Shown here: positions 1-8,200 of the stretch, piece after piece | Layout of the letters: each line of letters starts with the position of its first letter | How positions within the stretch are numbered: position 1 is the stretch's first letter | Assembly: GCA_018882625.1 (NCBI GenBank) | Contig: VERO01000032.1 | Span: 1 to 14,383 of the forward strand | Source: Phycisphaerales bacterium | GTDB lineage: Bacteria > Planctomycetota > Phycisphaerae > Phycisphaerales > SM1A02 | Length of the DNA: 14,383 nucleotides | Direction of reading: 5' to 3' | Notes under the pieces: model-generated | The model's input: the letters and a program-made list of their open reading frames with translations, nothing else | Databases searched by the model: none | What the model was told of the DNA's origin: nothing | Position numbers and translations under genes: made by a program

Positions 1-988
1 CCGCCTCGAGCAACGTGCGCTCCGACAGCGGCGTACGAGGATCGATGGCCGCGAGCGCGTGCCATGCGTCGCGCACCGCACCGGAGTCTGCAGCCGCGAG
101 TGCCGCGTTCAGGCGCGTGACCGCAGCCTGGCGTGCAGGATCCTCTGCTGCGGCGCCCGCGCCCGTGTCGCTGCGCGCACCACGGGCCGCGCCGCCAAGG
201 CGTGTCGATGCGACGAGCGCCGCAGTGTCTGCGGACGCGCTCGCCCAGGGACCGCCGGCAGTGCCGCGCACCGCGGCGCGCATCGCCTGCCTGCGCCGCC
301 ACTGAGTCCACATCGCAAAGAGGTCCATCTCCGTGCGCGGGAGCAGCCGTGTGGCCAGCAGGAGGATCGCCACCCCCAGTCCCCACGCGTAGCCCACGAG
401 ATGCGCTGCGTACGCGACGGGCTCGCGGGATCGGCCAAGGAAGTTGAGCCCCTGGTTGAGCGCATCGATGGCCACGTAGATGCCGACGAACAGCAGGCTC
501 GGGACCTCGTAGATGCCGATCAGGAAGAAGATGACGAGCACGCGGACCGTGCTGCGCGGGAAGAGCGCCGCGAATGCTCCGGTAGCGCCCGCAACGGCAC
601 CGCTGGCGCCGATCATCGGGTTGCTCGACACCATGCACTGGCCGAGCGCGGCCACCGCTCCGCCCACAAGGTAGAACGCCGCAAACCACCATGGGCCGAT
701 GCGGCCCTCGACGGAGCGGCCGAACACCCACAGGAAGATCATGTTGAAGGCAACGTGCGCGATCGACGAGGGATCGTGCAGGAACTGGTAGGTGAGCGGC
801 TGCCACCACCGGAAGTCTGAGCGGGTCGCCGTGAACGCGCCCTTCACCAGCGCCGCCTCGGCCCAGGGTGCTCCTGCACGCAGCCCGATCGTGACGGCCG
901 CGTAGGCCAGCGCGGTGACCAGGATGATCAGGAGGGTGGCGACGGGAAGCCTTCGCGGATCCCGGTCGGAGCCCACGGGAATGAACAT
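1..988 (-). CDS. Rhomboid family intramembrane serine protease (partial, C-terminus beyond left edge)
   Basis: Polytopic membrane protease that cleaves substrates within the bilayer. Reading from the ATG at 988, 329 codons stay open to the window edge. About six hydrophobic segments are visible (roughly residues 16-36, 77-91, 100-116, 124-144, 150-180, 195-214). The catalytic dyad is clear: Ser129 in the motif IGASGAVAG and His196 in AAHLVGYAWG. His78 and Asn82 in HVAFNMIFLWVFG match the conserved His/Asn of the rhomboid oxyanion region, so activity is expected. After the last membrane segment there is an Ala/Arg-rich soluble tail of over 110 residues, beyond the usual rhomboid core. The physiological substrate cannot be read from sequence. 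It is divergent from the citrate synthase gene, with an 85-nt gap. The family call is firm; the true C-terminus is unknown. Confidence 0.93.
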   Translation of the reverse strand, partial: MFIPVGSDRDPRRLPVATLLIILVTALAYAAVTIGLRAGAPWAEAALVKGAFTATRSDFRWWQPLTYQFLHDPSSIAHVAFNMIFLWVFGRSVEGRIGPWWFAAFYLVGGAVAALGQCMVSSNPMIGASGAVAGATGAFAALFPRSTVRVLVIFFLIGIYEVPSLLFVGIYVAIDALNQGLNFLGRSREPVAYAAHLVGYAWGLGVAILLLATRLLPRTEMDLFAMWTQWRRRQAMRAAVRGTAGGPWASASADTAALVASTRLGGAARGARSDTGAGAAAEDPARQAAVTRLNAALAAADSGAVRDAWHALAAIDPRTPLSERTLLEA

Positions 989-1073
989 GATGTGCCTAGG
1001 ATAAGAGTCCCGGCTCACGCTATCGTGGTCGGTCTTCACAACCTGACGAGTTCCCCTGGAGACGGATGATCCC

Positions 1074-2246
1074 ATGACCACTGCCGCTGCGCCCATGACA
1101 CCCTCCGCACCATCCCTGCCGTTCCGGGACAAGGGGCTGGCCAACACCGTGGCCGCGGAGACGCAGATGTCATTCATCGATGGCGCCAAGGGCGTGCTCG
1201 AGTACGTCGGCATCGACATCGACTCCCTCGCCCGCCAGTCGACCTTCGAGGAGACCGTCTTCCTGCTCTGGAACCGCCGGCTGCCCAAGGCTGCGGAGCT
1301 TCAGGCCTTCTGCGCATCCGTCCGGTCCGAGTACGAGGTCGATGCGCGCGTGCACGACATCGTCCGCGCCCTCCCGCGCTCGACGCCGCCGATGCATGCG
1401 CTGCGCACGCTCGTGTCATGCCTGGCGCATTTCGACCGCGAGGCGGACGAGAACAGCCCTGAGGCGAACCGGCGCAAGGCGCTGCGCCTGCTCGCCAAGA
1501 CGCCGACGCTCATCGCGATGTTCGACCGTCACCGCAAGGGCAAGCCCTTCATCGCGCCCGACCGTTCGATCGGCATCGCCGAGAACTTCCTGTGGATGCT
1601 CAACGGCGCCCGCCCGACCGAGGCGATGTCGCGTGCGCTGGACATCTGCCTCGTGCTGCATGCCGACCACGGGCTCAACGCGTCCACCTTCGCGGCACGC
1701 GTGACCGTCGCCACGCTGTCGGACATGTACTCGGCCATCACCACTGCGGTGGGCACCCTCAAGGGGCCGCTGCACGGCGGCGCGAACCAGGAAGTGATGG
1801 AGATGCTGCTCGAGATCGGCGACATCTCCAAGGTCGACGACTACATCATGGGCAAGCTCTCGCGCAAGGAGCTCGTGATGGGATTTGGCCACCGCGTCTA
1901 CAAGGCGTATGACCCGCGTGCGGGCTTCCTCAAGACGTTCGCCAAGCAGGTCGCCACCGACACAGGCAACATCACGCTCTACGACATGAGCCGCCGCATC
2001 GAGGAGATCATGGCGCGCGAGGTCTCGGCCAAGGGCATCTACCCCAACGTCGACTTCTACTCGGCGACCACGTACTACTCGCTCGGCCTCGACCTCGACC
2101 TCTTCACCTGCATCTTCGCGATGAGCCGCGTCGGCGGATGGGCGGGCCACTGCATCGAGCAGCTCGAGGCCAACAGGCTGATCCGCCCTCAGGCGGACTA
2201 CGTGGGTCCCCACGGCGTGAAGTACGTCGCCATCGCGCAGCGCTGA
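1074..2246 (+). CDS. gltA: Citrate synthase
   Basis: Condenses oxaloacetate and acetyl-CoA to citrate, the entry step of the TCA cycle, in the cytoplasm. The protein is 390 residues, the normal length for a bacterial citrate synthase. The catalytic triad is visible: His234 in GPLHGGANQEV, His273 in GFGHRVYKAYDPR and Asp327 in NVDFYSA. The conserved LHADHGLNAS segment (His196, His199) is also present. The ATG at 1074 follows a weak GGAG (1058-1061, 12 nt away). There is a stretch of about 17 residues before the fold begins. A 2-methylcitrate synthase uses the same fold and residues and cannot be excluded, but no prpB/prpD-like partner is next to it. The gene stands alone: it is divergent from the rhomboid gene and convergent with the MBL-fold gene 16 nt downstream. 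Confidence 0.95.
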   Translation: MTTAAAPMTPSAPSLPFRDKGLANTVAAETQMSFIDGAKGVLEYVGIDIDSLARQSTFEETVFLLWNRRLPKAAELQAFCASVRSEYEVDARVHDIVRALPRSTPPMHALRTLVSCLAHFDREADENSPEANRRKALRLLAKTPTLIAMFDRHRKGKPFIAPDRSIGIAENFLWMLNGARPTEAMSRALDICLVLHADHGLNASTFAARVTVATLSDMYSAITTAVGTLKGPLHGGANQEVMEMLLEIGDISKVDDYIMGKLSRKELVMGFGHRVYKAYDPRAGFLKTFAKQVATDTGNITLYDMSRRIEEIMAREVSAKGIYPNVDFYSATTYYSLGLDLDLFTCIFAMSRVGGWAGHCIEQLEANRLIRPQADYVGPHGVKYVAIAQR

Positions 2247-2267
2247 GCGCGTGCCGCGCGGCTCAGC
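2242..2267. terminator. GC-rich hairpin across the citrate synthase/MBL convergent junction
   Basis: GCTGAGC (2242-2248) pairs perfectly with GCTCAGC (2261-2267). Inside, GCG (2249-2251) can pair with CGC (2257-2259) around a 5-nt loop, leaving G2260 bulged. The left arm contains the citrate synthase TGA and the right arm contains the minus-strand gene's TGA. No T-run follows on either strand, so it is not a classical intrinsic terminator. A bidirectional transcription block or 3'-end stabiliser is an inference. Confidence 0.4.
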
Positions 2268-3003
2268 TCGCCTCGATCACGTCGCCCTCCTGCACTAGGG
2301 GCAGGGGGCACGATGCGGGATCGAAGTCGTCAGGTGCGTGGATCAGCCTGATCTTGCGCCTGATGCGCTCGGGAAGCGCCAGCAGGTCGGCCACCGGAGT
2401 GTGGAACGGCGGCGGGCTGGTCTCGTGCACGACCACGCCGCACTCGCACAGCCAGTCGACGTGAGCGGGCTCGAACCCAGTGTCTCCGCTCCATCCGATG
2501 CCGACAGCGCCGTGCCGCAGCCGGAGGCCGATGGTGGGGATCATGTGGGTGGTGATCCGGCAGTCGACCTGCATGCCCGCGACCCATGCCGCAGTGCCGG
2601 GCACAAGGATGCGAGGCTCGAAGTACTCCTCAATCGTCACCGTGCCGCCCTGGTCCATCGATGGGGCCAGCCTTGACCACATGCGCTCCATCACTGGCGC
2701 GGCGGCATGCAGCCGAGGCTTGCGCCGTGAGGTGTCCTGCCTGCGCAGGAGCCAGTGCGTGAACGCGAAGGCCTCGAGGCCATTGGCATGATCCCCGTGG
2801 AGGTGCGTGATCACCACATCGTGTATCGACGCCGGATCGAGCGCGATGCCGGAGATGGCGCTCGCCTCACGCAGGACCCTGTGGATCGGGTCAGGGCAGT
2901 CGATCATCACGAGTCCCTCCGGCGCGACCGCCACGGCGGAGCTCCCGAAGTGGCGCTCCGAGAAGGCATCCCCACTGCCGGTGATCACGATCCTGAGTGC
3001 CAC
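2263..3003 (-). CDS. MBL-fold (metallo-beta-lactamase superfamily) metal-dependent hydrolase
   Basis: A 246-residue cytoplasmic-looking protein with the metal-binding signature of the superfamily: H67-L-H69-G-D71-H72 in THLHGDHANG. His153 in TTHMIP, Asp174 in WSGDTGF and His222 in LIHAPDDF are candidates for the remaining di-zinc ligands. The N-terminus (ITGSGDAFSERHFGSSAV) and overall order resemble the RNase Z/arylsulfatase-like branch. The protein is shorter than typical RNase Z and I do not see enough to assign tRNA processing, so the substrate is unknown. The start is a GTG at 3003. A TAG lies in frame at 3015-3013, so no longer form is possible, and no convincing Shine-Dalgarno sequence precedes it. 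It is convergent with citrate synthase and divergent from the beta-barrel operon. Confidence 0.88.
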   Translation of the reverse strand: MALRIVITGSGDAFSERHFGSSAVAVAPEGLVMIDCPDPIHRVLREASAISGIALDPASIHDVVITHLHGDHANGLEAFAFTHWLLRRQDTSRRKPRLHAAAPVMERMWSRLAPSMDQGGTVTIEEYFEPRILVPGTAAWVAGMQVDCRITTHMIPTIGLRLRHGAVGIGWSGDTGFEPAHVDWLCECGVVVHETSPPPFHTPVADLLALPERIRRKIRLIHAPDDFDPASCPLPLVQEGDVIEAS

Positions 3004-3069
3004 GCCGCAAGACTATGCGACACGTGCGGCATGCGCGGGTCGGCGCAGGTGCGCGGTGCGGGTTCCGGT

Positions 3070-3098
3070 TTGCCGATCGCGCCTCCAGACGGGATACT
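3070..3098 (+). promoter_or_regulatory. Candidate sigma70-like promoter for the envelope operon
   Basis: A -35-like TTGCCG (3070-3075) and a -10-like GATACT (3093-3098) are separated by 17 nt. Each matches four of six consensus bases. Predicted transcription would begin close to 3105, where an in-frame GTG of the beta-barrel gene lies. It sits in the divergent gap upstream of the first operon gene, where a promoter is expected. Such partial matches arise by chance, so confidence is moderate. Confidence 0.35.
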
Positions 3099-3104
3099 GT
3101 GCGG

Positions 3105-4622
3105 GTGCAGGGAGCGCCCCGCGCGACACGTCGGAGGCGGAGAGCGGTGGCGGCAGCTTCGGTGGCCGCGGGCTGTGCCGTCCATGCGGCGTCGGGGCAG
3201 GGCACCGGGTTCGACGCGGCGCAGCTCCAGCGGCAGCTCAACGTCGAGGATGCCGAGCTGAGGCAGGCGTTCTTCTCGTCGACGCCCATCGCGGAGAGGC
3301 TGCTCGTCGACTACGGCGGCACCTTCCGGTACGCCTTCAACGTCATCCAGACGCCGCAGAGCGAGAACCAGATCCTCAACGTCTTCGACCTCCGGCTCTT
3401 CACGCGCGTCGAGCTCGATGGCGGGCACCGGTTCTTCGGCCGCTTGCGGTTCCAGTACAACGCGTGGGACTACCTCGACACGCGGGGCATCGGCGTCGAC
3501 TCGACCGAGCAGGACTGGCAGGACCCGATCGGCGAGATCTACTGGTACGAGTTCGACTACGCCGGCCTGATGGCCGCGCAGTCCGGCCGCAGGCCCGACT
3601 TCAACGTCAACATGAAGGTCGGTCGGCAGTACGTGATCTGGGGCCAGGGCCTGGCGCTGAGCACCTACATGTATGCGCTGATGGGCGAGGTGTCCGCCGG
3701 CCAGTGGAAGGTCGGCGCGATGTACGGTGTCACGGCCGGGCATGACACGGTCGACTGGGACCTGTCGAGGCCCGGGTTCGACGAGGACACCGACCGCAGG
3801 TACTGGGGCGTGCGCATGGACTTCTCGGGCTTCACCGGGCACCGGCCGTACGCCTACGTGCTTGGCCAGACGGACGGGAACGCAGGGCAGGTCGCGGACC
3901 TGCCGCCAGGCTTGGGCACGTTCCCGACTGAGTTCAACTACCGCTCGTACTACGCGGGCCTCGGATCCACCGGATCGATCAGCACGAACCTGGTGTACCG
4001 GGGAGAGGTTGTGTACGAGTGGGGAGCCACCGAGACGGATCCGGTCGACCGTGCGGACCCGACCATTGCGGTGGCGCAGGAGATGGCGAACGTGTCGGCG
4101 TGGGCTGCGCTTGCAGGCCTCACATGGCTGGCGCTTGACCCGAGCGACACGCGCGTGGACTTTCAGGCTGTCGTCGGCACCGGAGACGACGAGAGGCTCG
4201 ACGCGGGCAACACCTTCGGAGGCATTCCGCCAGGACGCACTGACCATGCCTTCAACTCGCTCGGGTACGTGAACACGGGGCTCGTGCTCGCGCCTGAGAT
4301 CACCAACCTGTTCTGTCCGTCGCTGGGCGTGAGCACCGCCCCGTTCGCGGGCATCGAGTCGCTCAAGCAGCTCCGTGTGGGCGCGACTGTGTTCGGCTTC
4401 CTCAAGGTCGACGGCGACGCTCCCATCTCGGTCTTGACCACCAACGGCACCAATCTCATCGGCTCGGAGATAGACCTCAGCCTCGAGTGGCGCATCATGA
4501 GCGACCTCGACATCAACCTCCGGTACGGCGCGTTCATCCCCAACGTGGCGGCATTCGAGGGACTCGCCGATCAGGGCAACATCCGGCAGTTCGTGTACGT
4601 GGGGGTGACCTATGCATTCTGA
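3105..4622 (+). CDS. Secreted outer-membrane beta-barrel protein (porin/alginate-export-like)
   Basis: Predicted outer-membrane protein of about 505 residues. From the GTG at 3105 the protein begins with an Arg-rich n-region, an Ala/Val-rich core (AVAAASVAAGCAVHA) and a plausible cleavage after VHA or HAA. The body alternates hydrophobic and polar residues and is rich in Tyr, Trp, Phe and Gly, for example RFFGRLRFQYNAWDY, GQGLALSTYMYALMG and RSYYAGLG. It ends QFVYVGVTYAF with a terminal Phe, the usual barrel-assembly signal. The pattern resembles planctomycete alginate-export/porin-like barrels, but transport specificity cannot be stated. The start is uncertain: the frame is open from a GTG at 2997, with further candidates at 3015, 3099, 3105 and 3147. 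GTG 3147 has the best Shine-Dalgarno (GGAGG 3133-3137) but would remove the basic n-region. First gene of the operon; its 3' end overlaps the lipoprotein gene by 11 nt. Confidence 0.78.
   Translation: MQGAPRATRRRRRAVAAASVAAGCAVHAASGQGTGFDAAQLQRQLNVEDAELRQAFFSSTPIAERLLVDYGGTFRYAFNVIQTPQSENQILNVFDLRLFTRVELDGGHRFFGRLRFQYNAWDYLDTRGIGVDSTEQDWQDPIGEIYWYEFDYAGLMAAQSGRRPDFNVNMKVGRQYVIWGQGLALSTYMYALMGEVSAGQWKVGAMYGVTAGHDTVDWDLSRPGFDEDTDRRYWGVRMDFSGFTGHRPYAYVLGQTDGNAGQVADLPPGLGTFPTEFNYRSYYAGLGSTGSISTNLVYRGEVVYEWGATETDPVDRADPTIAVAQEMANVSAWAALAGLTWLALDPSDTRVDFQAVVGTGDDERLDAGNTFGGIPPGRTDHAFNSLGYVNTGLVLAPEITNLFCPSLGVSTAPFAGIESLKQLRVGATVFGFLKVDGDAPISVLTTNGTNLIGSEIDLSLEWRIMSDLDINLRYGAFIPNVAAFEGLADQGNIRQFVYVGVTYAF
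3133..3137 (+). promoter_or_regulatory. Shine-Dalgarno-like GGAGG before an alternative GTG start
   Basis: GGAGG lies 9 nt upstream of the in-frame GTG at 3147. It supports a shorter form of the barrel protein beginning MAAASVAAG, with no basic residue before the hydrophobic core. It may instead be fortuitous sequence within the Arg codons of the signal peptide. Confidence 0.3.
4601..4608 (+). promoter_or_regulatory. Ribosome-binding site fixing the lipoprotein start
   Basis: GGGGGTGA differs by one base from the anti-Shine-Dalgarno complement GGAGGTGA. Its G-run ends 6 nt before the ATG at 4612. It lies inside the last codons of the barrel gene and supports a start overlapping that gene's stop. 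Confidence 0.6.
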
Positions 4623-5262
4623 CCGTGCATGGCTCGGCGCATCACCCGTTGCACGGTGCCGCGCATGCCTGCGATGCGCTGCCGTGGCGTGCGCCGCGCT
4701 CATGGCCGGATGCGACCGCCAGCTCGCGGAGACGTCGGTGACCGACCGGTTCGCGCGTCCGGAGCAGGAGCTCGACCACACGGAGGCGCTCGAGTCCCGG
4801 CTCCTGACGACCAACAATGACATGCTGCATGGATTCTTCGTGTTCGCGCTCGGCGAGGACCCCTGGACGACCTACGCGCAGCGCGTGATCGACGCGAGGA
4901 CGCGCGGGTGGCTGCCGGAGGGCTGGCGCGAGCCAGCCAACGAGAGCGCCACGGTGGGGCGCATGGCTGCCATTGCGGCCCACATCGTGAAGATCCGCGG
5001 TGGGCTGACCTTCACGATTCTCGGACCTACGCCCCGGTATGCTCTCCGTGAGCTCATTTATATGGACATCCTGCCAGCGCGCACGGAGAACCAGTCCCTT
5101 TCGGGGCTTGAATTCGTAGATTTCTTGAACCGTCTCAGCAGGATTGCACCTTCGGAGGGTGGCGCGTCCCAGTTGGTGCGGGATAGCGCCGTTCCCCGCC
5201 GACCGCCCCTTCCGCCCGCGGGAAGGTCCGAACCGACATTGCCAGAGCAGACCCCACGATGA
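4612..5262 (+). CDS. Predicted lipoprotein of unknown family
   Basis: A 216-residue protein I do not recognise. It has a basic N-terminus (Arg5, 15, 17, 21), a short hydrophobic stretch, and a lipobox-like ALMAGC ending at Cys34, so export and lipid attachment at Cys34 are likely. The mature part is mixed, probably mainly helical, with Trp-containing segments (EDPWTTYAQRV, WLPEGWREP) and a hydrophobic stretch around GRMAAIAAHIVKIRGG and LTFTILGPTPRYAL. The last 25 or so residues are Pro/Arg-rich and probably disordered. Its ATG overlaps the upstream barrel gene by 11 nt and its TGA overlaps the giant FecR gene's start in an ATGA. This implies translational coupling and a shared job in the envelope. 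Base composition dips to about 53% GC near 5041-5140. Lipoprotein status is a good prediction; the function is unknown. Confidence 0.8.
   Translation: MHSDRAWLGASPVARCRACLRCAAVACAALMAGCDRQLAETSVTDRFARPEQELDHTEALESRLLTTNNDMLHGFFVFALGEDPWTTYAQRVIDARTRGWLPEGWREPANESATVGRMAAIAAHIVKIRGGLTFTILGPTPRYALRELIYMDILPARTENQSLSGLEFVDFLNRLSRIAPSEGGASQLVRDSAVPRRPPLPPAGRSEPTLPEQTPR
5208..5226 (+). other. Hairpin just upstream of the giant gene's start
   Basis: CCTTCC (5208-5213) and GGAAGG (5221-5226) form a 6-bp stem with a 7-nt loop. It sits in the 3' end of the lipoprotein gene, 32 nt before the ATG at 5259. It encodes part of the Pro-rich tail. It has no T-run, so it is not an intrinsic terminator. An effect on translation or processing is only a possibility. 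Confidence 0.3.
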
Positions 5263-8200
5263 CCCACAGCCCCACACACATCTTCATCGCATCGGCATCG
5301 ACTGCAGCACTTTCGCTGTCGATGCTGGTCGCGTCGGTGGCGTCGGCGCAGGAGTCCGCGCCTGATGCGGCCGCAGCGCCTGCCGGGTCGTCGTCGGGCG
5401 CACCGTCGCAGGCCTCAACGCCGGACGCTGCGCCGCTCCAGGCTCTCGTCACATTTGTATCGGGCAAGGCGCGCTGGCGACCGTCGGCGGATGCGGAGTG
5501 GAAGGATGCGGCCGTGGACGATGTGCTCTCGCCGGGCGCTGAGGTCCGCACAGGCATGCGTTCGCGCGTGCAGCTGAGGATGAAGAACGCGTCCGTCCTC
5601 ATCGACTCGAACTCGAACTTCGCGCTGCCCACGATCCAGCAGGAAGGTGACGTGCTGCGCACTGTCGCGGCGGTGCGCTCGGGTCGCGCCGACTTCAAGG
5701 TCGACAAGGTCGGGCTCCAGAACGACTTCAAGGTTGTGACGCCAAGCTCCACGCTTGCCGTGCGCGGCACGGAGTTCTCGACTGTCGCAGGTCCGCTCAA
5801 GGGGGTCGAGATTGTCGGCGCCAGGACCAACCTCATGCGTGCCATCGAGGTGCGCTATGAGGCGACCAGCCAGACGGTCGAGCTCTCAGGCGGATACGAG
5901 GCCAAGAGCACGTCCGATTCGCCGCTGCCGACCGAGAATTCGCTCGGCAGCACCTTCAATGCACCCCAGTCGGGCATGGTCGTGAGCAAGGAGGAAGCGC
6001 AGCAGGGTGCCCTTGCGGGGACGAGCGCCCCCCAGACGCAGCGCCAGGCGACCACGACGGTCGCGAGTGTCACGCAGGTGAAGCAGGACATTCAGGCCGC
6101 TGCTGACGGCGAGTCGGGCAGCAGCACGATCTCGCTCGTGATCGACATCGCTCGCGCAGCGAGCCTTCGTGCGGAGGCCGAGAGCCTCGCGAGGTCCATG
6201 ATCGGCACGGACGCGAATCCGGGTCCGCTGGTGCTGGCGCGACAGGCTGCGGCCGCTGCCCAGGCGAGCTACCAGCACGCGCGCGACAAGGCCGGCGAGT
6301 ACGACCAGGCGCTCGCGAGCGCGCGCACTCACGCGCAGGAGAAGCTGACGGAGGCGCTTGGAGCGCTGCGGTCGGCGCAGGATGCGACCGCAGGCGCCGG
6401 TGGCTCGCGCGACGGCGTCCGCCAGTCGGGCCTGGAGGCCTTCCGCCTGTTCACTGAGCAGTCGACGTCTCCGCTTCCCGACACCACAGTGATCGAGTCG
6501 GCGATTGACCAGGCACGTGCGAGTGAGCAGGCTGCCGTGGCCGGGGCCGGATCCGTAGCCGCGTTTGCCGCGCCGGATGGAACCATCGCCACGCGGTCCA
6601 GTGAGATCGCGGCGCTTGCCGCGCATCTCGACAGCCTCGTGGGCCAGTTCAGCGCGCACCTCGCCGCACTGCAGTCGGAGTCTGCGGACACCGGTCAGCG
6701 GGCCGCGAACGTCGAAACTCTCCAGTCGCTGGTGGCGCAGGCGCACGCTGCAGTGCAGTCCCTGGCGGCCGGCAAGTCGGTGCCCCAGATCCAGCAGTCG
6801 GCACTGCTGTCGGCACAGGCCGCGGTGGATGCGCTCGCGCGCGCGACCGAGGCCGGGCAGCTCAGGACCGCTGCGTTCGCGCAGGCCGCGGAGATGCTCG
6901 AGCGTTCCAGCAGCGTGCTGCGCGGCGCCATCGCCTCGGAGGTGGCGGCGGCGAGCCAGGCAGTCGCCACGGTGGGCCAGCTCAGGCAGCTGTCAGGCGA
7001 CGCGGCGGCGGTCGCGCAGGCCAGCATGGCGAAGATCGATGAGGCCATTGAGGCGATGTTCGATGCGCGATCGGGTCATGACGAGGCTGTTGCGGCGCGA
7101 GCCGCTGCCGAGGGATTCCGTGATCTCGCGAGGGCGCGCGAAGCCGCAGCGATCGTGCAGGCCGGCATTGCGGCATCTGCGCAGGTCTTCGTGAACGACC
7201 GGCGCAGCGAGGTGCTCAGCCAGCTCGAGATTGCGAATGAAGCCCTCAGGCAGAGCGAGATCCACGGCGAGGCGACATCGGAGCATGCGCGGCTGGTGTA
7301 CGAGCGGCTCCTGGAGCAGAATCCCGACTACGCCGCGACGCGCGCCGACGCGGACAGCGCGGAGGACGCTGCCGATCGTGCTGACGAGCAGGCCGTCGTC
7401 GCAGAGGGTGCAGGCGGCGCCGCAGATCACGGGGCGACGCTGGCAGAGGGCCGCGTGGCGGATGCCGCATTCGCTGCGTCCGAGACAGAGTGGACGCGGC
7501 TGGTGGACGAGCCGGCGGGTGATGCTGAGGTGGCCGGTGCTGACGATGCTGCCACCGACGCAGGGCTTCGTGCCGCGGATTCAAGTGATGGTGCAACGCG
7601 TGCCGGACTCTCCGGGATCGCGGAGTGGGGCGGCGATGCGGCCGCTGCAGTGCTTGCGGCAGCCGACCTCGCCGCTCGCGCGCAGCAGCAGGCTGACTCT
7701 GCGCAGGCGGCATTCGACGCGGCGGAGGCGGCGCTCGTTGGCGCGCGTAGCTCGGCCGAGCGGGCCGTGTGGACGGCCGTGCGGAATGTGGCCGACGACG
7801 CGAGAGTCAAGGCCGATCAGGCGCTCTCCGCCGCGTTCGCCGCGCGCAAGGTGGCAGGCCGGGCGCTTGCTGAGGCATCTGCGGCGACTGCAGCGGTGGA
7901 TTCGCTGCATGGGGCGCAGTCTGCGCAGCTCGCGCGGGTCGGCACCGACTCGGCGCGTGACTCCGCGTCTGAGAGCGGCGCGCAGCTCCTTGCGTTCGTC
8001 GATGCGCAGCGCGCGCTTCTGGAGTCCCAGTCGTCGGGCATGGCCCAGACGCTTCAGGCGCTTGGATGGACGCTCGCCGCGGCTGAGGTTGCGGATGCGG
8101 GGCAGGTCGCGCAGCAGTCTGCGGCCGGCGTAGCCACGCTGCTGTCTGGGGTCAATCAGCAGTTCACGGCGTTCAGGACGCAGGCGGAGGGTCCTGAGGG

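Noticed and set aside
59..820. 253-codon plus-strand open frame at the left end
   Set aside because: It is the antisense of the rhomboid gene, whose minus-strand frame shows membrane segments and the Ser/His dyad.
989..1073. Promoter pair in the rhomboid/citrate synthase divergent gap
   Set aside because: TTCACA at 1035-1040 resembles a -35, but no acceptable -10 lies 16-18 nt downstream, and the minus strand gives no better pair. No feature is supported.
2263..3003. Calling the MBL-fold gene RNase Z
   Set aside because: The HxHxDH motif is shared by many MBL families. The protein is short for RNase Z and I cannot see a clear tRNA-binding exosite.
3147..3190. Lipobox in the barrel protein (VAAGC)
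   Set aside because: The -3 position is Ala rather than Leu/Val/Ile, and the C-terminal barrel signal indicates an integral outer-membrane protein, so the Cys is more likely within an ordinary signal peptide.
2985..4823. Long open frame on the minus strand (612 codons) opposite the barrel and lipoprotein genes
   Set aside because: Its translation is an Arg/Val/His/Glu-rich string without domain features, typical of the antisense of a high-GC3 gene. The plus strand carries a signal peptide, barrel pattern and terminal Phe.
5259..5950. FecR as part of a FecI/FecR iron-citrate sigma-factor system
   Set aside because: There is no FecI-type sigma factor or TonB-dependent receptor in the window, and this protein has a cleavable signal peptide rather than the anti-sigma N-terminus.
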